Assembly (NCBI GenBank): GCA_040381475.1
Contig: JBEIHH010000001.1
Span: forward strand, 81,167-145,166
DNA: 64,000 bases
Source: JAIBBG01 sp040381475
GTDB lineage: Bacteria; Bacteroidota; Bacteroidia; Flavobacteriales_D; Sanyastnellaceae
Direction: 5' to 3'
The notes beneath the pieces were generated by a model. It searched no databases. It was not told the DNA's origin and saw only the letters and a program-made list of their open reading frames with translations. This document shows positions 44,001-52,491 of this stretch, piece by piece; position 1 is the stretch's first letter, and each line of letters opens with the position of its first letter. Position numbers and translations under genes: made by a program.

Positions 44001-44548
44001 ACGGAGCGTATACTGACACGCTGGCAATCCTGTATTCAGTCGATTGTGGTGAGACCTGGACAGAGCTATTTGTGCAAGGTGGAGATGATCTGGCGACGGC
44101 CCCTGACAATACAAGCTACTTTGAACCTGATGCATCGCAATGGGAGTCGTATACGATAACCACAGATGCTTTGCCGGCCGGGGACATCATTTTCGCTTTT
44201 CAAAACCGGGGACATTATGGCAACGTCATTTATGTGGACAATATCAATATCAATGAAGCAGTGTCGGTGAAAGAACAAACCAATTCTGTAAACTGGAATC
44301 TATTTCCTAATCCTACCACTGATCTTGTAACATTGAGCGCCCGCGGTCTGGCACCCGGTAACGTAACTATCAGAATTTTTGATTCGACAGGTAAACTTTT
44401 GGATGAATTGGTTGTTTACTCCAATGGTGGCAGAATGCAGAAGACTTTCGATTTCGAAAGCCGGGCAAATGGAATCTACTTCGTTCAAATGTCTGATTCA
44501 TTGGGTAAAGTTGATTCGAGGAAAATAGAAGTAAGCCACGCTAATTGA
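41093..44548 (+). CDS. T9SS-secreted sortilin/BNR-repeat protein with PKD domain (type A sorting domain)
   Basis: 1151 aa with a signal peptide ending near FAQ. Residues 130-800 contain many BNR/Asp-box repeats (for example SGGLYKTSDAGQNWSF, ELWRTTDGGINWE, GFFRSEDSGDNWTE, KLWRSTDHGETWSE), the ten-bladed propeller pattern of sortilin (VPS10) and exo-xyloglucanase-like proteins. A PKD domain follows near 815-890, then a MAM-like beta-sandwich around 895-1060 and a type A T9SS sorting domain at the end (LFPNPTTDLV...IFDSTGKLLDE...GIYFVQM). No glycosidase catalytic residues are evident. Likely a large cell-surface protein. Confidence 0.88.
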   Translation: MRSPIIIVYFFFVNGLFAQNHLAQPLSGDAHLPDWAVMMYGENPNYHQVIQAYQNYYSTHEFQKNLHTQYFKRWVSSSKGHVSRDGQIIQPSPEWHEDMKSRRERNIAAADDRGGEIWHFEGPVHHVVSDGTLTPGFRHSNVYCHDRSSLNSSVLYCGTESGGLYKTSDAGQNWSFVTKELLIGSVSAVRIKPSDDEFVIMSAANELWRTTDGGINWEIIGQSSFASQNISAWEIAYHPNNNDIIFAATNLGFFRSEDSGDNWTEVLTQRCETIAFKPGNPDVVYTIQYEPTLEYSRFYRSSDGGITFEMEDTGWFDSSLGDIKIEGGRLATTEANPDRIYALLVGYQNEGSDVITNGWVGTWVSDDSGETWTMPHGLIGTPYTDEHPNLMNFTADDGDYTQIHYNTTMVASQLDPDKILIGGLNLWISEDGAETYQALGGYVGDMDYFHVDQQEFRIYKTGPDSEEIWFSNDGGIGFSDDFMETHDNLNRGILAVNLWGYDQGWNEDMMVGGRYHNGNMAYFENYPEGEFLALGGGEAATGYVKYSDENKTIFSDIGGYIIPEELNEEPEYFSHGMNPNESYWNNGSSRIMFDNAYFNIAWCGRENKLYRSENGGGSFSLVHTFGTNMDHGLYWMEQSYADPEYLYIQQGTGNSSKLWRSTDHGETWSEIEMPFNLRYLCFSLSGDNPEELWLSYYDGQNGNKVYHTANSGDDWDNLTTTQLNNESVWAIAHQYGTDGGVYIALQNGLVYYRNNSMADWMDYSSGLPASSEPLRIVPFYRGQKLRLATWNLGVWEAPLYEPSQLIADFSAEFSSFFCPGDSIHFVNHSVCTPEATYSWSFPGAVPTTSTEPYPTVVYNEAGTYDVTLVVTDGNESQTVTKTSYISSLESSNEVIAENFESGGIPSNWILQGDGSWTLAETSAYGSGEYCMRFDNYYYDAQGERDEIWLSKTQYSLPVIEFDVAYAQYNDGAYTDTLAILYSVDCGETWTELFVQGGDDLATAPDNTSYFEPDASQWESYTITTDALPAGDIIFAFQNRGHYGNVIYVDNININEAVSVKEQTNSVNWNLFPNPTTDLVTLSARGLAPGNVTIRIFDSTGKLLDELVVYSNGGRMQKTFDFESRANGIYFVQMSDSLGKVDSRKIEVSHAN

Positions 44549-44577
44549 GTTTTGGTTAGTTTTGGTTTTGGAATGTT

Positions 44578-44617
44578 GAATTGGCCGGTCAGATTTTTAT
44601 TTGGCCGGTTTTTTTAT
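44578..44617 (+). terminator. weak terminator before the carotenoid genes
   Basis: GAATTGGCC (44578-44586) pairs with GGCCGGTTT (44103 offset: 44603-44611, with G-T pairs) around a 16-nt loop, followed by a T run ending at the next ATG. The pairing is imperfect, so this is tentative. Confidence 0.35.
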
Positions 44618-46093
44618 ATGGAAGCGAAACAAAAAAATGCAATTGTCATTGGTGCCGGTGTTGCCGGCCTTGTAGCGGCTATTCGCCTCCGCATTAAAGG
44701 ACTTCATGTGGAGGTTTTTGAAAGTAACGCTTATCCGGGTGGCAAATTATCGCAGATAATTCTTGGTGATTATCGCTTTGATGCCGGGCCATCTTTGTTC
44801 ACGATGCCTCAATTTGTTGACGAGGTGTTTGAAGATGCAGGTAAAAATCCACGAGATTATTACAGCTATAAAAAGAAGGATGTTGTATGCAAATATTTCT
44901 ACCCTGACGGTACAGAATTTACAGCTTTCAGTGATCGAAAGCTATATGTTAGAACAGTTTCAGAGGTCTTTGGCGAGGATATCGCTGTTATTCAAAATTA
45001 TCTGGACCGCAGCGAGCTGAAGTATGATCTTACCTCGGATCTTTTTTTGAAGTCTTCCCTTCACCGTATTTCAACGTTTCTCAATTTAAAAACCGTCAAA
45101 GCGATTATCCACATGGGAAAGCTTGGGCTTTTCAGGTCGCTACACGATGAGAACAAGATATATTTTAAGAATAAGAAATTGATCCAGTTGTTCGACCGTT
45201 ATGCTACTTACAACGGATCTTCAGCATATCTCACACCTGGTATAATGAGTATGATACCACATCTTGAGCAGCATTATGGTGCATTTATTCCGAGTGGTGG
45301 TATGATCGATATTACCAATGCACTCTTTCAACTTGCACAGGACCTCGGTGTAAAATTCAATTTTAACGCACATGTGAAACGCATAGTGGTGAGGGATAAA
45401 ATGGTGGCCGGTGTAGAGACAGACCGGTTCCATTCGGCTGAAGTTGTGATAAGCAATATGGACATCGTACCAACTTACAGGAAACTTCTTGCGGACCAGA
45501 AATCGCCGAAAAAAACACTTGCACAGGAACGCTCGAGTTCGGCTGTCATTTTTTACTGGGGCATAAAAAGGTTCTTTCCTCAACTGGATTTGCACAACAT
45601 ATTTTTTGCGAAAAATTATCGCAGGGAATTCTATGAGATATTTGATCAGCATGGTATATCGGATGACATCACGGTGTATGTAAATATTTCTTCGAAGGAC
45701 GTTGCTGGTGATGCACCTGAAGGTTGCGAAAATTGGTTTGTGATGGTGAATACTCCGGGAAATACAGGCCAGAATTGGGATGAGCTCGTTGCCTTGATTC
45801 GGGAACTGACAATCGCGAAACTTTCGAGGCAGCTTGGGTGCAATATTGCTGAATTGATCCAAGTTGAAGATATTCTTGATCCCAGAACTATAGAAAGCAG
45901 AACCAGTAGTTATCAGGGTTCCCTTTACGGAGCAGCAAGCAATGACCGCATGTCTGCGTTTTTTCGTCATCCTAACTTTTCATCTGAAATAGGAGGTTTG
46001 TTTTTCTGCGGCGGAAGTGTTCATCCGGGAGGTGGTATTCCTCTTTGTGTGCTATCGGGTAAAATTGCAGCTGATATGGTGAATACGATATGA
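44618..46093 (+). CDS. CrtI/CrtD-type carotenoid desaturase
   Basis: 491 aa FAD enzyme from the ATG at 44618. N-terminal dinucleotide fold AIVIGAGVAGLVAAIRL, then FESNAYPGGKLSQI, the RFDAGPSLFTMP block, and the C-terminal flavin motif GLFFCGGSVHPGGGIP followed by GKIAADM. The family includes phytoene desaturase (CrtI) and 1-hydroxycarotenoid 3,4-desaturase (CrtD). Because a CruF-type protein overlaps it by 4 bp, the CrtD reading is attractive; sequence alone does not decide. A longer frame from 44552 would include the preceding terminator. First gene of a three-gene block. Confidence 0.88.
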   Translation: MEAKQKNAIVIGAGVAGLVAAIRLRIKGLHVEVFESNAYPGGKLSQIILGDYRFDAGPSLFTMPQFVDEVFEDAGKNPRDYYSYKKKDVVCKYFYPDGTEFTAFSDRKLYVRTVSEVFGEDIAVIQNYLDRSELKYDLTSDLFLKSSLHRISTFLNLKTVKAIIHMGKLGLFRSLHDENKIYFKNKKLIQLFDRYATYNGSSAYLTPGIMSMIPHLEQHYGAFIPSGGMIDITNALFQLAQDLGVKFNFNAHVKRIVVRDKMVAGVETDRFHSAEVVISNMDIVPTYRKLLADQKSPKKTLAQERSSSAVIFYWGIKRFFPQLDLHNIFFAKNYRREFYEIFDQHGISDDITVYVNISSKDVAGDAPEGCENWFVMVNTPGNTGQNWDELVALIRELTIAKLSRQLGCNIAELIQVEDILDPRTIESRTSSYQGSLYGAASNDRMSAFFRHPNFSSEIGGLFFCGGSVHPGGGIPLCVLSGKIAADMVNTI

Positions 46094-46716
46094 CCCATAC
46101 TCCTGAAATACGCATTCGTTGGTCGGTCTTTCTGATATGGCTTTTTCATGTATCCGCTATTGTTGGGGTATTGGCTGGTTATGGTGATTGGTTTATTTCT
46201 CTGAGTCCGCTGAATCTGTTGTTGTGTGTGGGCCTTGTTGTTCTTTCAAATAGGCGACAAGAAAATTTCGCTTTGATCATTCCTTTTGCAATTGGAATGA
46301 TCGCTGAAATTATCGGAGTTCAAACCGGTTTGTTGTTTGGTGATTATAGTTACGGCGAAATGTTGGGTTGGAAAATACTTGGTGTTCCGCTGATGATCGG
46401 TTTCAATTGGGCTTTGCTCGTTTATGCAACTGCAACGATTGCGGCTATCACAGGTGTCAATTTGCTCGTCAGAGCTTTTATCGGGGCAACGCTGATGGTA
46501 TTGCTCGATTTAATCATGGAACCCGTGGCACCACGAATTGATTACTGGATTTTCGCTAATAATGAAGTGCCATTGAAGAACTACGTGCACTGGTTCGCAG
46601 TAGCTTTGATAGCGCATTTACTGTATCTGAAGTTTGGCGGAAAAAAGGACGGCATTCTCGGCTGGAATTTGTATCTGGCATTTTTCACGTTTTTCATAGT
46701 GCTATTATTCATCTGA
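46090..46716 (+). CDS. cruF: CruF-type carotenoid 1,2-hydratase / carotenoid biosynthesis protein
   Basis: 208 aa with six or seven membrane helices. Diagnostic are the segment IGMIAEIIGVQTGLLFGDYSYGE and NWALLVYATATIA, the DLIMEPVAP motif and DYWIF, all of the DUF422/CruF family, which hydrates the 1,2 double bond of an acyclic carotenoid end. The ATG overlaps the desaturase stop (ATGA), and the lyase-like pattern of the family is complete. The next gene starts one base after its stop. Reaction inferred from family membership. Confidence 0.8.
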   Translation: MTHTPEIRIRWSVFLIWLFHVSAIVGVLAGYGDWFISLSPLNLLLCVGLVVLSNRRQENFALIIPFAIGMIAEIIGVQTGLLFGDYSYGEMLGWKILGVPLMIGFNWALLVYATATIAAITGVNLLVRAFIGATLMVLLDLIMEPVAPRIDYWIFANNEVPLKNYVHWFAVALIAHLLYLKFGGKKDGILGWNLYLAFFTFFIVLLFI

Positions 46717-46717
46717 A

Positions 46718-47860
46718 ATGGAGAAATTCGATTACATCATAGCCGGAACAGGAGCAGCAGGATTACAACTTGCTTGGTTCATGAGTCGCGATGAGTGGTT
46801 TGATGATAAGCGTATTTTGCTGTTGGATCGTGACGAAAAAAACTCCAATGACCGCACATGGTGTTTTTGGGAACGTGGAGCTGGTGACTGGGACGCGGTT
46901 GTCAAAAGGTCATGGGACCATGTGTCATTTTCAGGTGAAAATTTTTCGAAGACTTTTGAACTTGATCAACACAAATACAAAATGATTCTCAGCGCTGATT
47001 TTTACGCTTACGTAAAATCAGCACTCGAGGGTAAAAAGAATTTTGAATTTATCAATGCGTCCGTCGAATCTTTCATTGAACAAAGCGATGAAATTGTGGT
47101 TCAAACTGATAAAGTTTCGTTTAAGGCAAGTAATGTTTTTTCCAGCATTCTGCGACCCGATGTGATTGAAAAGGCAAAACAGGATTTGTGGCTTTCACAG
47201 CATTTCAAGGGCTGGTTTATAAAATCAAAAACTCCTGTTTTCAATGAAAAGATTGCTGTGATGATGGATTATTCTGTTGCTCAAAAGGGCAACACAAGAT
47301 TCATGTATGTGCTACCATTTTCTCCTTATGAAGCGCTGGTGGAATACACGCTGTTTTCCGCTGATTTGTTGGAGGAAAAGGAGTATGAGGAGGAAATCAA
47401 ACTATATCTCAAAGGCATTGGCTGTGATGATTTTGACATACTTGAAACCGAAAGGGGACAGATACCAATGACCATGCACCCATTCTGGAAAGCGAATACA
47501 CCCCGCTTACTTAATATCGGTACTGCTGGTGGCTGGACCAAAGCGAGCTCGGGCTATACATTTTATTTTTCTTTGAAGAAGTCGAAAGCACTTTGTGAAT
47601 TTTTGAAGACATCGAAGGATTTGACAAAATTTCACCGCACGAACAGATTCATGTTTTATGACCGGGTAATGTTGGATATGTTGGTGCGTCGCAATGATCT
47701 GGGTAAACAGTTTTTCACTTCAGTATATGCTCATCAACCCATAGCCAGGGTTTTAGATTTCTTAAATGAAGAAACCGGTATTTTGGACGAAGCTCGCATT
47801 ATTTTGTTTTCTCAACCCCGCAGCGAATTGATACGCTCTGTTCGGAGAGTTTTGTTTTGA
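46718..47860 (+). CDS. crtY: lycopene cyclase (CrtY/CrtL type)
   Basis: 380 aa flavoprotein. Begins with the dinucleotide motif FDYIIAGTGAAGLQLAWFMS, then SNDRTWCFWE, the typical motif after the first strand of CrtY, and the MDYSVAQ and PFSPYEALVEYTLFS blocks; a conserved ERGQIPMT stretch follows. Cyclises one or both lycopene ends to beta rings. It directly follows the hydratase gene (1 bp), so the block could make a monocyclic, 1-hydroxylated carotenoid of the saproxanthin/myxol kind. No phytoene synthase is in the window. Confidence 0.88.
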   Translation: MEKFDYIIAGTGAAGLQLAWFMSRDEWFDDKRILLLDRDEKNSNDRTWCFWERGAGDWDAVVKRSWDHVSFSGENFSKTFELDQHKYKMILSADFYAYVKSALEGKKNFEFINASVESFIEQSDEIVVQTDKVSFKASNVFSSILRPDVIEKAKQDLWLSQHFKGWFIKSKTPVFNEKIAVMMDYSVAQKGNTRFMYVLPFSPYEALVEYTLFSADLLEEKEYEEEIKLYLKGIGCDDFDILETERGQIPMTMHPFWKANTPRLLNIGTAGGWTKASSGYTFYFSLKKSKALCEFLKTSKDLTKFHRTNRFMFYDRVMLDMLVRRNDLGKQFFTSVYAHQPIARVLDFLNEETGILDEARIILFSQPRSELIRSVRRVLF

Positions 47861-47984
47861 TTGCATATTTAGTCGAGGAAGTAGGAGGAGCAATTAATTG
47901 TTTTTCGGTTTTGTTTGTTGCAAAAAATGCCGGTTGTATGTGCGTTTCAGATTAATTGTAATAGGCAGTAGCAAGTTGGTTATT

Positions 47985-47992
47985 TACTTTTG
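47985..47992 (+). promoter_or_regulatory. -7 element TACTTTTG
   Basis: Exact TAnnTTTG match 36 bp before the lipoprotein ATG at 48029. The rest of 47861-48028 shows nothing notable. Confidence 0.5.
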
Positions 47993-48028
47993 GCATAATA
48001 ATTAGACGGTTTTACAAAAAATTATCCA

Positions 48029-48691
48029 ATGAAGAATAATATTCTGTTTTTTCTCGCCGGTGCGCTGCTGTTTATTTCGTCATGCACCCGCGAGCCAAGT
48101 AGTTCTGTGGATCAGGATAAAATATTTGTGAAGTATGATTTGATTTATGACAAGAATGAAGATGAAACAACGGTTAGGGCTGAGTTTCGCTTCGGTGGTG
48201 CTTTTGGAACCAAGCTTGAATTGAGTTCGCCTGCTTCAGTAAAATTCAATGGATCTGCATTGCCTTTTAATTCGACACTGGCATACTATGAAGAGAAATT
48301 GCCAGGCCTGGTAAACTCAGGTACTTTTATTTATTCAGACGTCGATGGCAACACCTATAGCAATGCCACGGATACCATCAGATCTGTGGAATTCCCGTCT
48401 ACCGACATTGTTGTCAATGGAGGAACCGATTATGTGATGCCTTTTATGGGTCAGACTATCGGTGGAAGTGATGTGGTGACATTGACTCTCTCAGAAAAGA
48501 TTTTTGCTACATCAATCAGCGGTGCGAGTGCCATTACATTGGGTGGTGTCCAGACTGCAGAAATTAATGCCGGTCCGCATATCGGTTATATGTATCGCAC
48601 GGTTACACAAACTCCGGTTCAGGTTACTTCTGAAGGAGGTACTATTTGGTTAACGCACAAAGCGATGAACAAAGCGATCACAGTAGAATGA
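48029..48691 (+). CDS. lipoprotein, unknown function
   Basis: 220 aa. Lipobox FISSC followed by TREPSS. The body is beta-rich with Gly/Ser/Thr-rich segments and a Lys/Glu-poor C-terminal half; I see no recognisable domain. It has its own promoter and a strong terminator, so it is monocistronic. Probably an outer-membrane lipoprotein. Confidence 0.75.
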   Translation: MKNNILFFLAGALLFISSCTREPSSSVDQDKIFVKYDLIYDKNEDETTVRAEFRFGGAFGTKLELSSPASVKFNGSALPFNSTLAYYEEKLPGLVNSGTFIYSDVDGNTYSNATDTIRSVEFPSTDIVVNGGTDYVMPFMGQTIGGSDVVTLTLSEKIFATSISGASAITLGGVQTAEINAGPHIGYMYRTVTQTPVQVTSEGGTIWLTHKAMNKAITVE

Positions 48692-48798
48692 GGATTTACA
48701 TAGTTTCTATGTCAAGCCAAGACTCGGAGAATCAGTAGGTGATAATCCATTAGAGAATTATACTTTAGAAGAAATTTCGTATATGCCGGATTTATCAT

Positions 48799-48828
48799 GA
48801 AAAAGGCTGTCATTCATGACAGCCTTTT
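48799..48828. terminator. bidirectional terminator between the lipoprotein gene and cphA
   Basis: AAAAAGGCTGTCA (48799-48811) and TGACAGCCTTTTT (48816-48828), a perfect 13-bp stem with a 4-nt loop, serving the two convergent genes. Confidence 0.9.
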
Positions 48829-48847
48829 TCAATTTGAATTGTTTTCA

Positions 48848-51466
48848 TCACACATGAATTCCTTCTTCTTCCTTCAGTCGCATGATCTGCTCGAGAGCAT
48901 CTGGAACTACATCACTGCAAATCGTAATGAATGATCCCGGAAGTGCACTGCGAATGGCATAATCAATGGCTTCTCTCTCGTTGGGAATTACTGTTACTTT
49001 TCTATCTTTAGAAATTTCATGAATTCCTTTCTTCATCAAATCAATGATTTCTTCTTCTGTTCTTCCTCTGAGGTTTTTGTCCTGACGTATCACCACTTCA
49101 TCGAACATTCCGGCTGCTACTCTTCCAAGGTTCACGATGTCCTCATCACGCCTGTCCCCAACTCCGGCAATCACACCAACTTTTGGTGAAGCGTCAACTC
49201 GTCCGAGGAAGTCACCGATAGCCATAAAGCCATGCGTGTTGTGCGCATAATCCACCATCACAGTGAAGTTTTTGAAGTGAAACATATTCATGCGTCCGGG
49301 AGTTTGTGCCGGAGATGGTATAAAAGTTTCAAGCGCCATGCGCATGTCTTCGATTTTGTAGTTTCTGATAAAGCCTGCGAGAAGACATGGCAGCACATTC
49401 GCAACGTTGAAGGTTGCTTTGCCTCCATAAGTCAATGGGATATTCGCGGCTCTGTCTACGCGTATTTTCCACGTGCCTTTGCAAATGGTAACAAAACCAT
49501 TTTCATATATCGCTGCCAATCCTCCTTCTTTGATGTGTTTCTGTATTGCCGGATTGTTCTCGTTGAGTGAGAAGTATGCGACCTTGCATTCAAGGTTTTT
49601 CGCCATGGCCAGTGTATACTGGTTATCTGCATTGAGAATGGCGTATCCGCTTGGCATCACGCTTTCCGGAACAACGCCTTTCACTCTTGCCAATTGTTCT
49701 AATGTATCAATGTCACCTAGTCCAAGATGATCTTCAGCTACGTTAGTTACTATGGCAATATCGCAACGATGAAAACCAAGTCCAGCGCGCAGGATTCCGC
49801 CTCGTGCGCATTCAAGCACTGCGAAATCAACTGTAGGATCTTTCAGAACGAACTCAGCACTGATAGGACCGGTGCAGTCGCCACGCATCATCAACTGGTT
49901 TTGAATGTACACCCCATCGGTTGTGGTATAACCCACTTTGTGTCCCATTGATTTTACAATGTGAGCCATCAGCCTCGTAGTGGTCGTCTTACCATTTGTT
50001 CCTGAAACAGCAATGATTGGAATACGTGCACTCGTGCCCGGTGGATACAACATGTCGATCACCGGCTCCGCGACGTTGCGCGGAAGACCTTCAGTTGGTT
50101 CGATGTGCATTCTGAAACCCGGTGCGGCATTTACTTCCAGAATAGCACCGCCATTTTCTTTCACAGGCGTGGATAAACTGTCGGCCATGATATCGATTCC
50201 ACAGATATCGAGACCAACAATGCGCGCAATTCGTTCACACATGAAAATATTGTCGGGATGCACCATGTCTGTGACATCGGTTGCTGTTCCGCCTGTGCTC
50301 AAATTGGCTGTAGGTTTGAGAAAAACTTCTCTGTCTTTTTCAACTACTGATTCAAGGGTAAGTCCTTCCCGGGTGAGCATTTCCATGAGAAAGTCATCAA
50401 TGGAAATTTGGGTGAGTACCTTTTCATGTCCGTAACCGCGACGAGGATCCTGATTGGTAATATCGATGAGTTCTTTGATGGTATGCTTACCATCACCTTT
50501 TACAGCCGCTGGTTTGCGTATGGCCGCTGCCACGAACTTGTAATTGATCACAAGCACCCGGTGATCCAGGCCTGTGATGAATCTTTCTACTATCACGCCT
50601 CTACCGTATTTTTTTGCTGCAGCAAGTCCAATGCAAGCTCCTTCCCAATCGGTGATATTGGTTGTGGCACCTTTACCATGATTTCCATCTACTGGTTTGG
50701 TGACAATCGGGTATTTGATTGAGTCAATGGCGTCTTTTAGTCCTTCTTCAGAATAAACAATACGTCCTTTGGGTACCGGAATTTCTGCTGCGCCCAGCAG
50801 GTTTTTTGTCTCTTCTTTGTCACACGCTATGTCCACGGCTATGCTGCCTGTGGTGCTTGCAATGGTCGCTCGGATACGGCGCTGATTTATACCATATCCC
50901 AATTGCACCAACGAATGACGGTTAAGTCTGATGTATGGAATTCCACGTGCTACTGCTTCATCTACAATACAGCCCGTTGAAGGACCGAGACGCTCGTCTT
51001 CACGAATTTCACGCAGTTGCTGAATATCTGCAGCGAGGTCATAATCGTTGCCATCGATGATCGCTTCTGCAATGCGAACAGACGCGCGCGCAGCGAAGAT
51101 TCCGGCTTTTTCTTCCATGTAGCTGAAAACCACATTGTACACGCCTGATTTTGAGGTCTCACGGGTTCTTCCAAATCCGCACATCATACCTGCAAGGGTT
51201 TGCAATTCGAGTGCGATGTGTTCAATAACATGCCCCATCCAAGTGCCTTCATCAACGCGCTGAAAAAAACCACCCGGCTCACCAACCGAGCACCGATGCC
51301 CATGCATGCTGGGAAACATTTTTTCAAGTCGTTCGCGAAATCCATTGATTTTATTGGTTGGGCGCTGTTCCATATCCTCCAGGTCGAGTCGCATTTGGAT
51401 GAGCTTATGTCGGCGAATGCTCCAATAGTTGGGGCCTTTCATCACTTTGATGTCGAGAATTTTCAT
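48848..51466 (-). CDS. cphA: cyanophycin synthetase
   Basis: 872 aa from the ATG at 51466 (MKILDIKVMKGPNYWS, the family start; a frame to 51526 adds 20 extra residues). Polymerises Asp and Arg into cyanophycin, a nitrogen store. Three domains: an N-terminal domain (1-160), an ATP-grasp domain (about 165-475) with TKPVDGNHGKGATTNI, PTANLSTGGTATDVTD and EVNAAPGF, and a Mur-ligase-like domain (480 to the end) with intact P-loop AVSGTNGKTTTTRL, ECARGGILRAGLGF and VDYAHNTHGF. Both ATP sites look functional, which fits CphA1 rather than the CphA2 form that uses dipeptides. Divergent from cyanophycinase. Confidence 0.94.
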   Translation of the reverse strand: MKILDIKVMKGPNYWSIRRHKLIQMRLDLEDMEQRPTNKINGFRERLEKMFPSMHGHRCSVGEPGGFFQRVDEGTWMGHVIEHIALELQTLAGMMCGFGRTRETSKSGVYNVVFSYMEEKAGIFAARASVRIAEAIIDGNDYDLAADIQQLREIREDERLGPSTGCIVDEAVARGIPYIRLNRHSLVQLGYGINQRRIRATIASTTGSIAVDIACDKEETKNLLGAAEIPVPKGRIVYSEEGLKDAIDSIKYPIVTKPVDGNHGKGATTNITDWEGACIGLAAAKKYGRGVIVERFITGLDHRVLVINYKFVAAAIRKPAAVKGDGKHTIKELIDITNQDPRRGYGHEKVLTQISIDDFLMEMLTREGLTLESVVEKDREVFLKPTANLSTGGTATDVTDMVHPDNIFMCERIARIVGLDICGIDIMADSLSTPVKENGGAILEVNAAPGFRMHIEPTEGLPRNVAEPVIDMLYPPGTSARIPIIAVSGTNGKTTTTRLMAHIVKSMGHKVGYTTTDGVYIQNQLMMRGDCTGPISAEFVLKDPTVDFAVLECARGGILRAGLGFHRCDIAIVTNVAEDHLGLGDIDTLEQLARVKGVVPESVMPSGYAILNADNQYTLAMAKNLECKVAYFSLNENNPAIQKHIKEGGLAAIYENGFVTICKGTWKIRVDRAANIPLTYGGKATFNVANVLPCLLAGFIRNYKIEDMRMALETFIPSPAQTPGRMNMFHFKNFTVMVDYAHNTHGFMAIGDFLGRVDASPKVGVIAGVGDRRDEDIVNLGRVAAGMFDEVVIRQDKNLRGRTEEEIIDLMKKGIHEISKDRKVTVIPNEREAIDYAIRSALPGSFITICSDVVPDALEQIMRLKEEEGIHV

Positions 51467-51559
51467 AATTGTTTTGACAATCGATTTGGAATAAAAGTAA
51501 TGATCAATGATACGAATAATTGGCATAATCTCAAGAATTGGTTCAGTTTTGGCTTCTGG

Positions 51560-51592
51560 TTTGATAAATTTCGTTCTGGTCGTTTACATTTG
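51560..51592 (+). promoter_or_regulatory. promoter of cphB
   Basis: TTTG at 51560-51563 and TACATTTG at 51585-51592, 21 bp apart: close to the ideal Bacteroidota spacing. Transcription would start near 51597, about 20 nt before the proposed TTG start. Confidence 0.8.
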
Positions 51593-51616
51593 CGCCCCAA
51601 TAATTCAAACGTTCAA

Positions 51617-52489
51617 TTGGAAAAACCTAAGGGCAAATTAATCTCCATCGGCGGAGCAGAAGACAAAGGCACGGAAAGCGAAGGTCATTACAATCAGCAC
51701 AGCAATCTCAACTTTTTTGAACTCGGAATTCTGAAGCGTGTTGTGCACGTGATGGACGGTGTTGATTCACACATTGAGGTTATTACTACCGCAAGCAGCA
51801 TTCCTCATGAAGTTGGTGAAAATTATCTAACTGCTTTCGGAAGAATCGGATGTAAGAATGTTCATGTGATGAATATCCGAAACCGTGATGATGCCAAACG
51901 ATTGGATCTTCTGGATCGTATCAGGTCCTGTCAGGGCGTGATGTTCAGTGGAGGCGACCAATTGAGGTTAACAACCATTTTCGGCGGAACTGAGTTCCTT
52001 GATGTTTTGCAAGAACGTTACCATCATGGCCTGGTGATCGCAGGCACTTCTGCAGGCGCCATGGCGATGAGTAATACTATGATTTATCAGGGGAAAAGCG
52101 ATCTTGCTCACTTGAAGGGCGAAGTTAAAATTACCACCGGGTTGGCTTTCATCAACAATGTGATCATCGATTCACACTTCGATAAACGCGGTAGATTTAA
52201 TCGATTGGCGCAGGCTGTGGCGAGCAATCCATCATGTGCAGGTATCGGACTTGGAGAAGATACGGGCGTGATTGTAACCAATGGCAATCATCTTGAAGTC
52301 ATTGGCAGCGGCGCAGTGGTTGTTGTCGATGGCAAAGACATACATCACAGCAACATTACGGATGTGAATATTGGAACTCCGATATCAGTTGAAAATTTGC
52401 GTGTAAATATTCTTGTTCACGGTAATTCTTATCTGGTTAAAGAAAGATTGTTTGTGCCAGGCGCAGCAGTTTCTCAAACCGAGGATTGA
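51617..52489 (+). CDS. cphB: cyanophycinase
   Basis: 290 aa serine peptidase (S51 family) that cuts cyanophycin to beta-Asp-Arg dipeptides. Motifs are KGKLISIGGAEDKG, VMFSGGDQLRLT, and the nucleophile GTSAGAMAMS with a following SHFDKRGRFNRL and GIGLGEDTGV. An open frame continues upstream to 51200, and an ATG occurs at 51500, but a near-perfect promoter at 51560-51592 implies translation starts later; TTG at 51617 puts the family start right at the N-terminus. The upstream part is antisense to cphA. Next gene is the matching isoaspartyl peptidase, convergent by 2 bp. Confidence 0.9.
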   Translation: MEKPKGKLISIGGAEDKGTESEGHYNQHSNLNFFELGILKRVVHVMDGVDSHIEVITTASSIPHEVGENYLTAFGRIGCKNVHVMNIRNRDDAKRLDLLDRIRSCQGVMFSGGDQLRLTTIFGGTEFLDVLQERYHHGLVIAGTSAGAMAMSNTMIYQGKSDLAHLKGEVKITTGLAFINNVIIDSHFDKRGRFNRLAQAVASNPSCAGIGLGEDTGVIVTNGNHLEVIGSGAVVVVDGKDIHHSNITDVNIGTPISVENLRVNILVHGNSYLVKERLFVPGAAVSQTED

Positions 52490-52491
52490 GA

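Noticed and set aside
45221..45970. 249-codon minus-strand ORF
   Set aside because: Antisense to the carotenoid desaturase gene.
51200..51616. N-terminal extension of cyanophycinase
   Set aside because: Antisense to cphA for most of its length and upstream of the cphB promoter.
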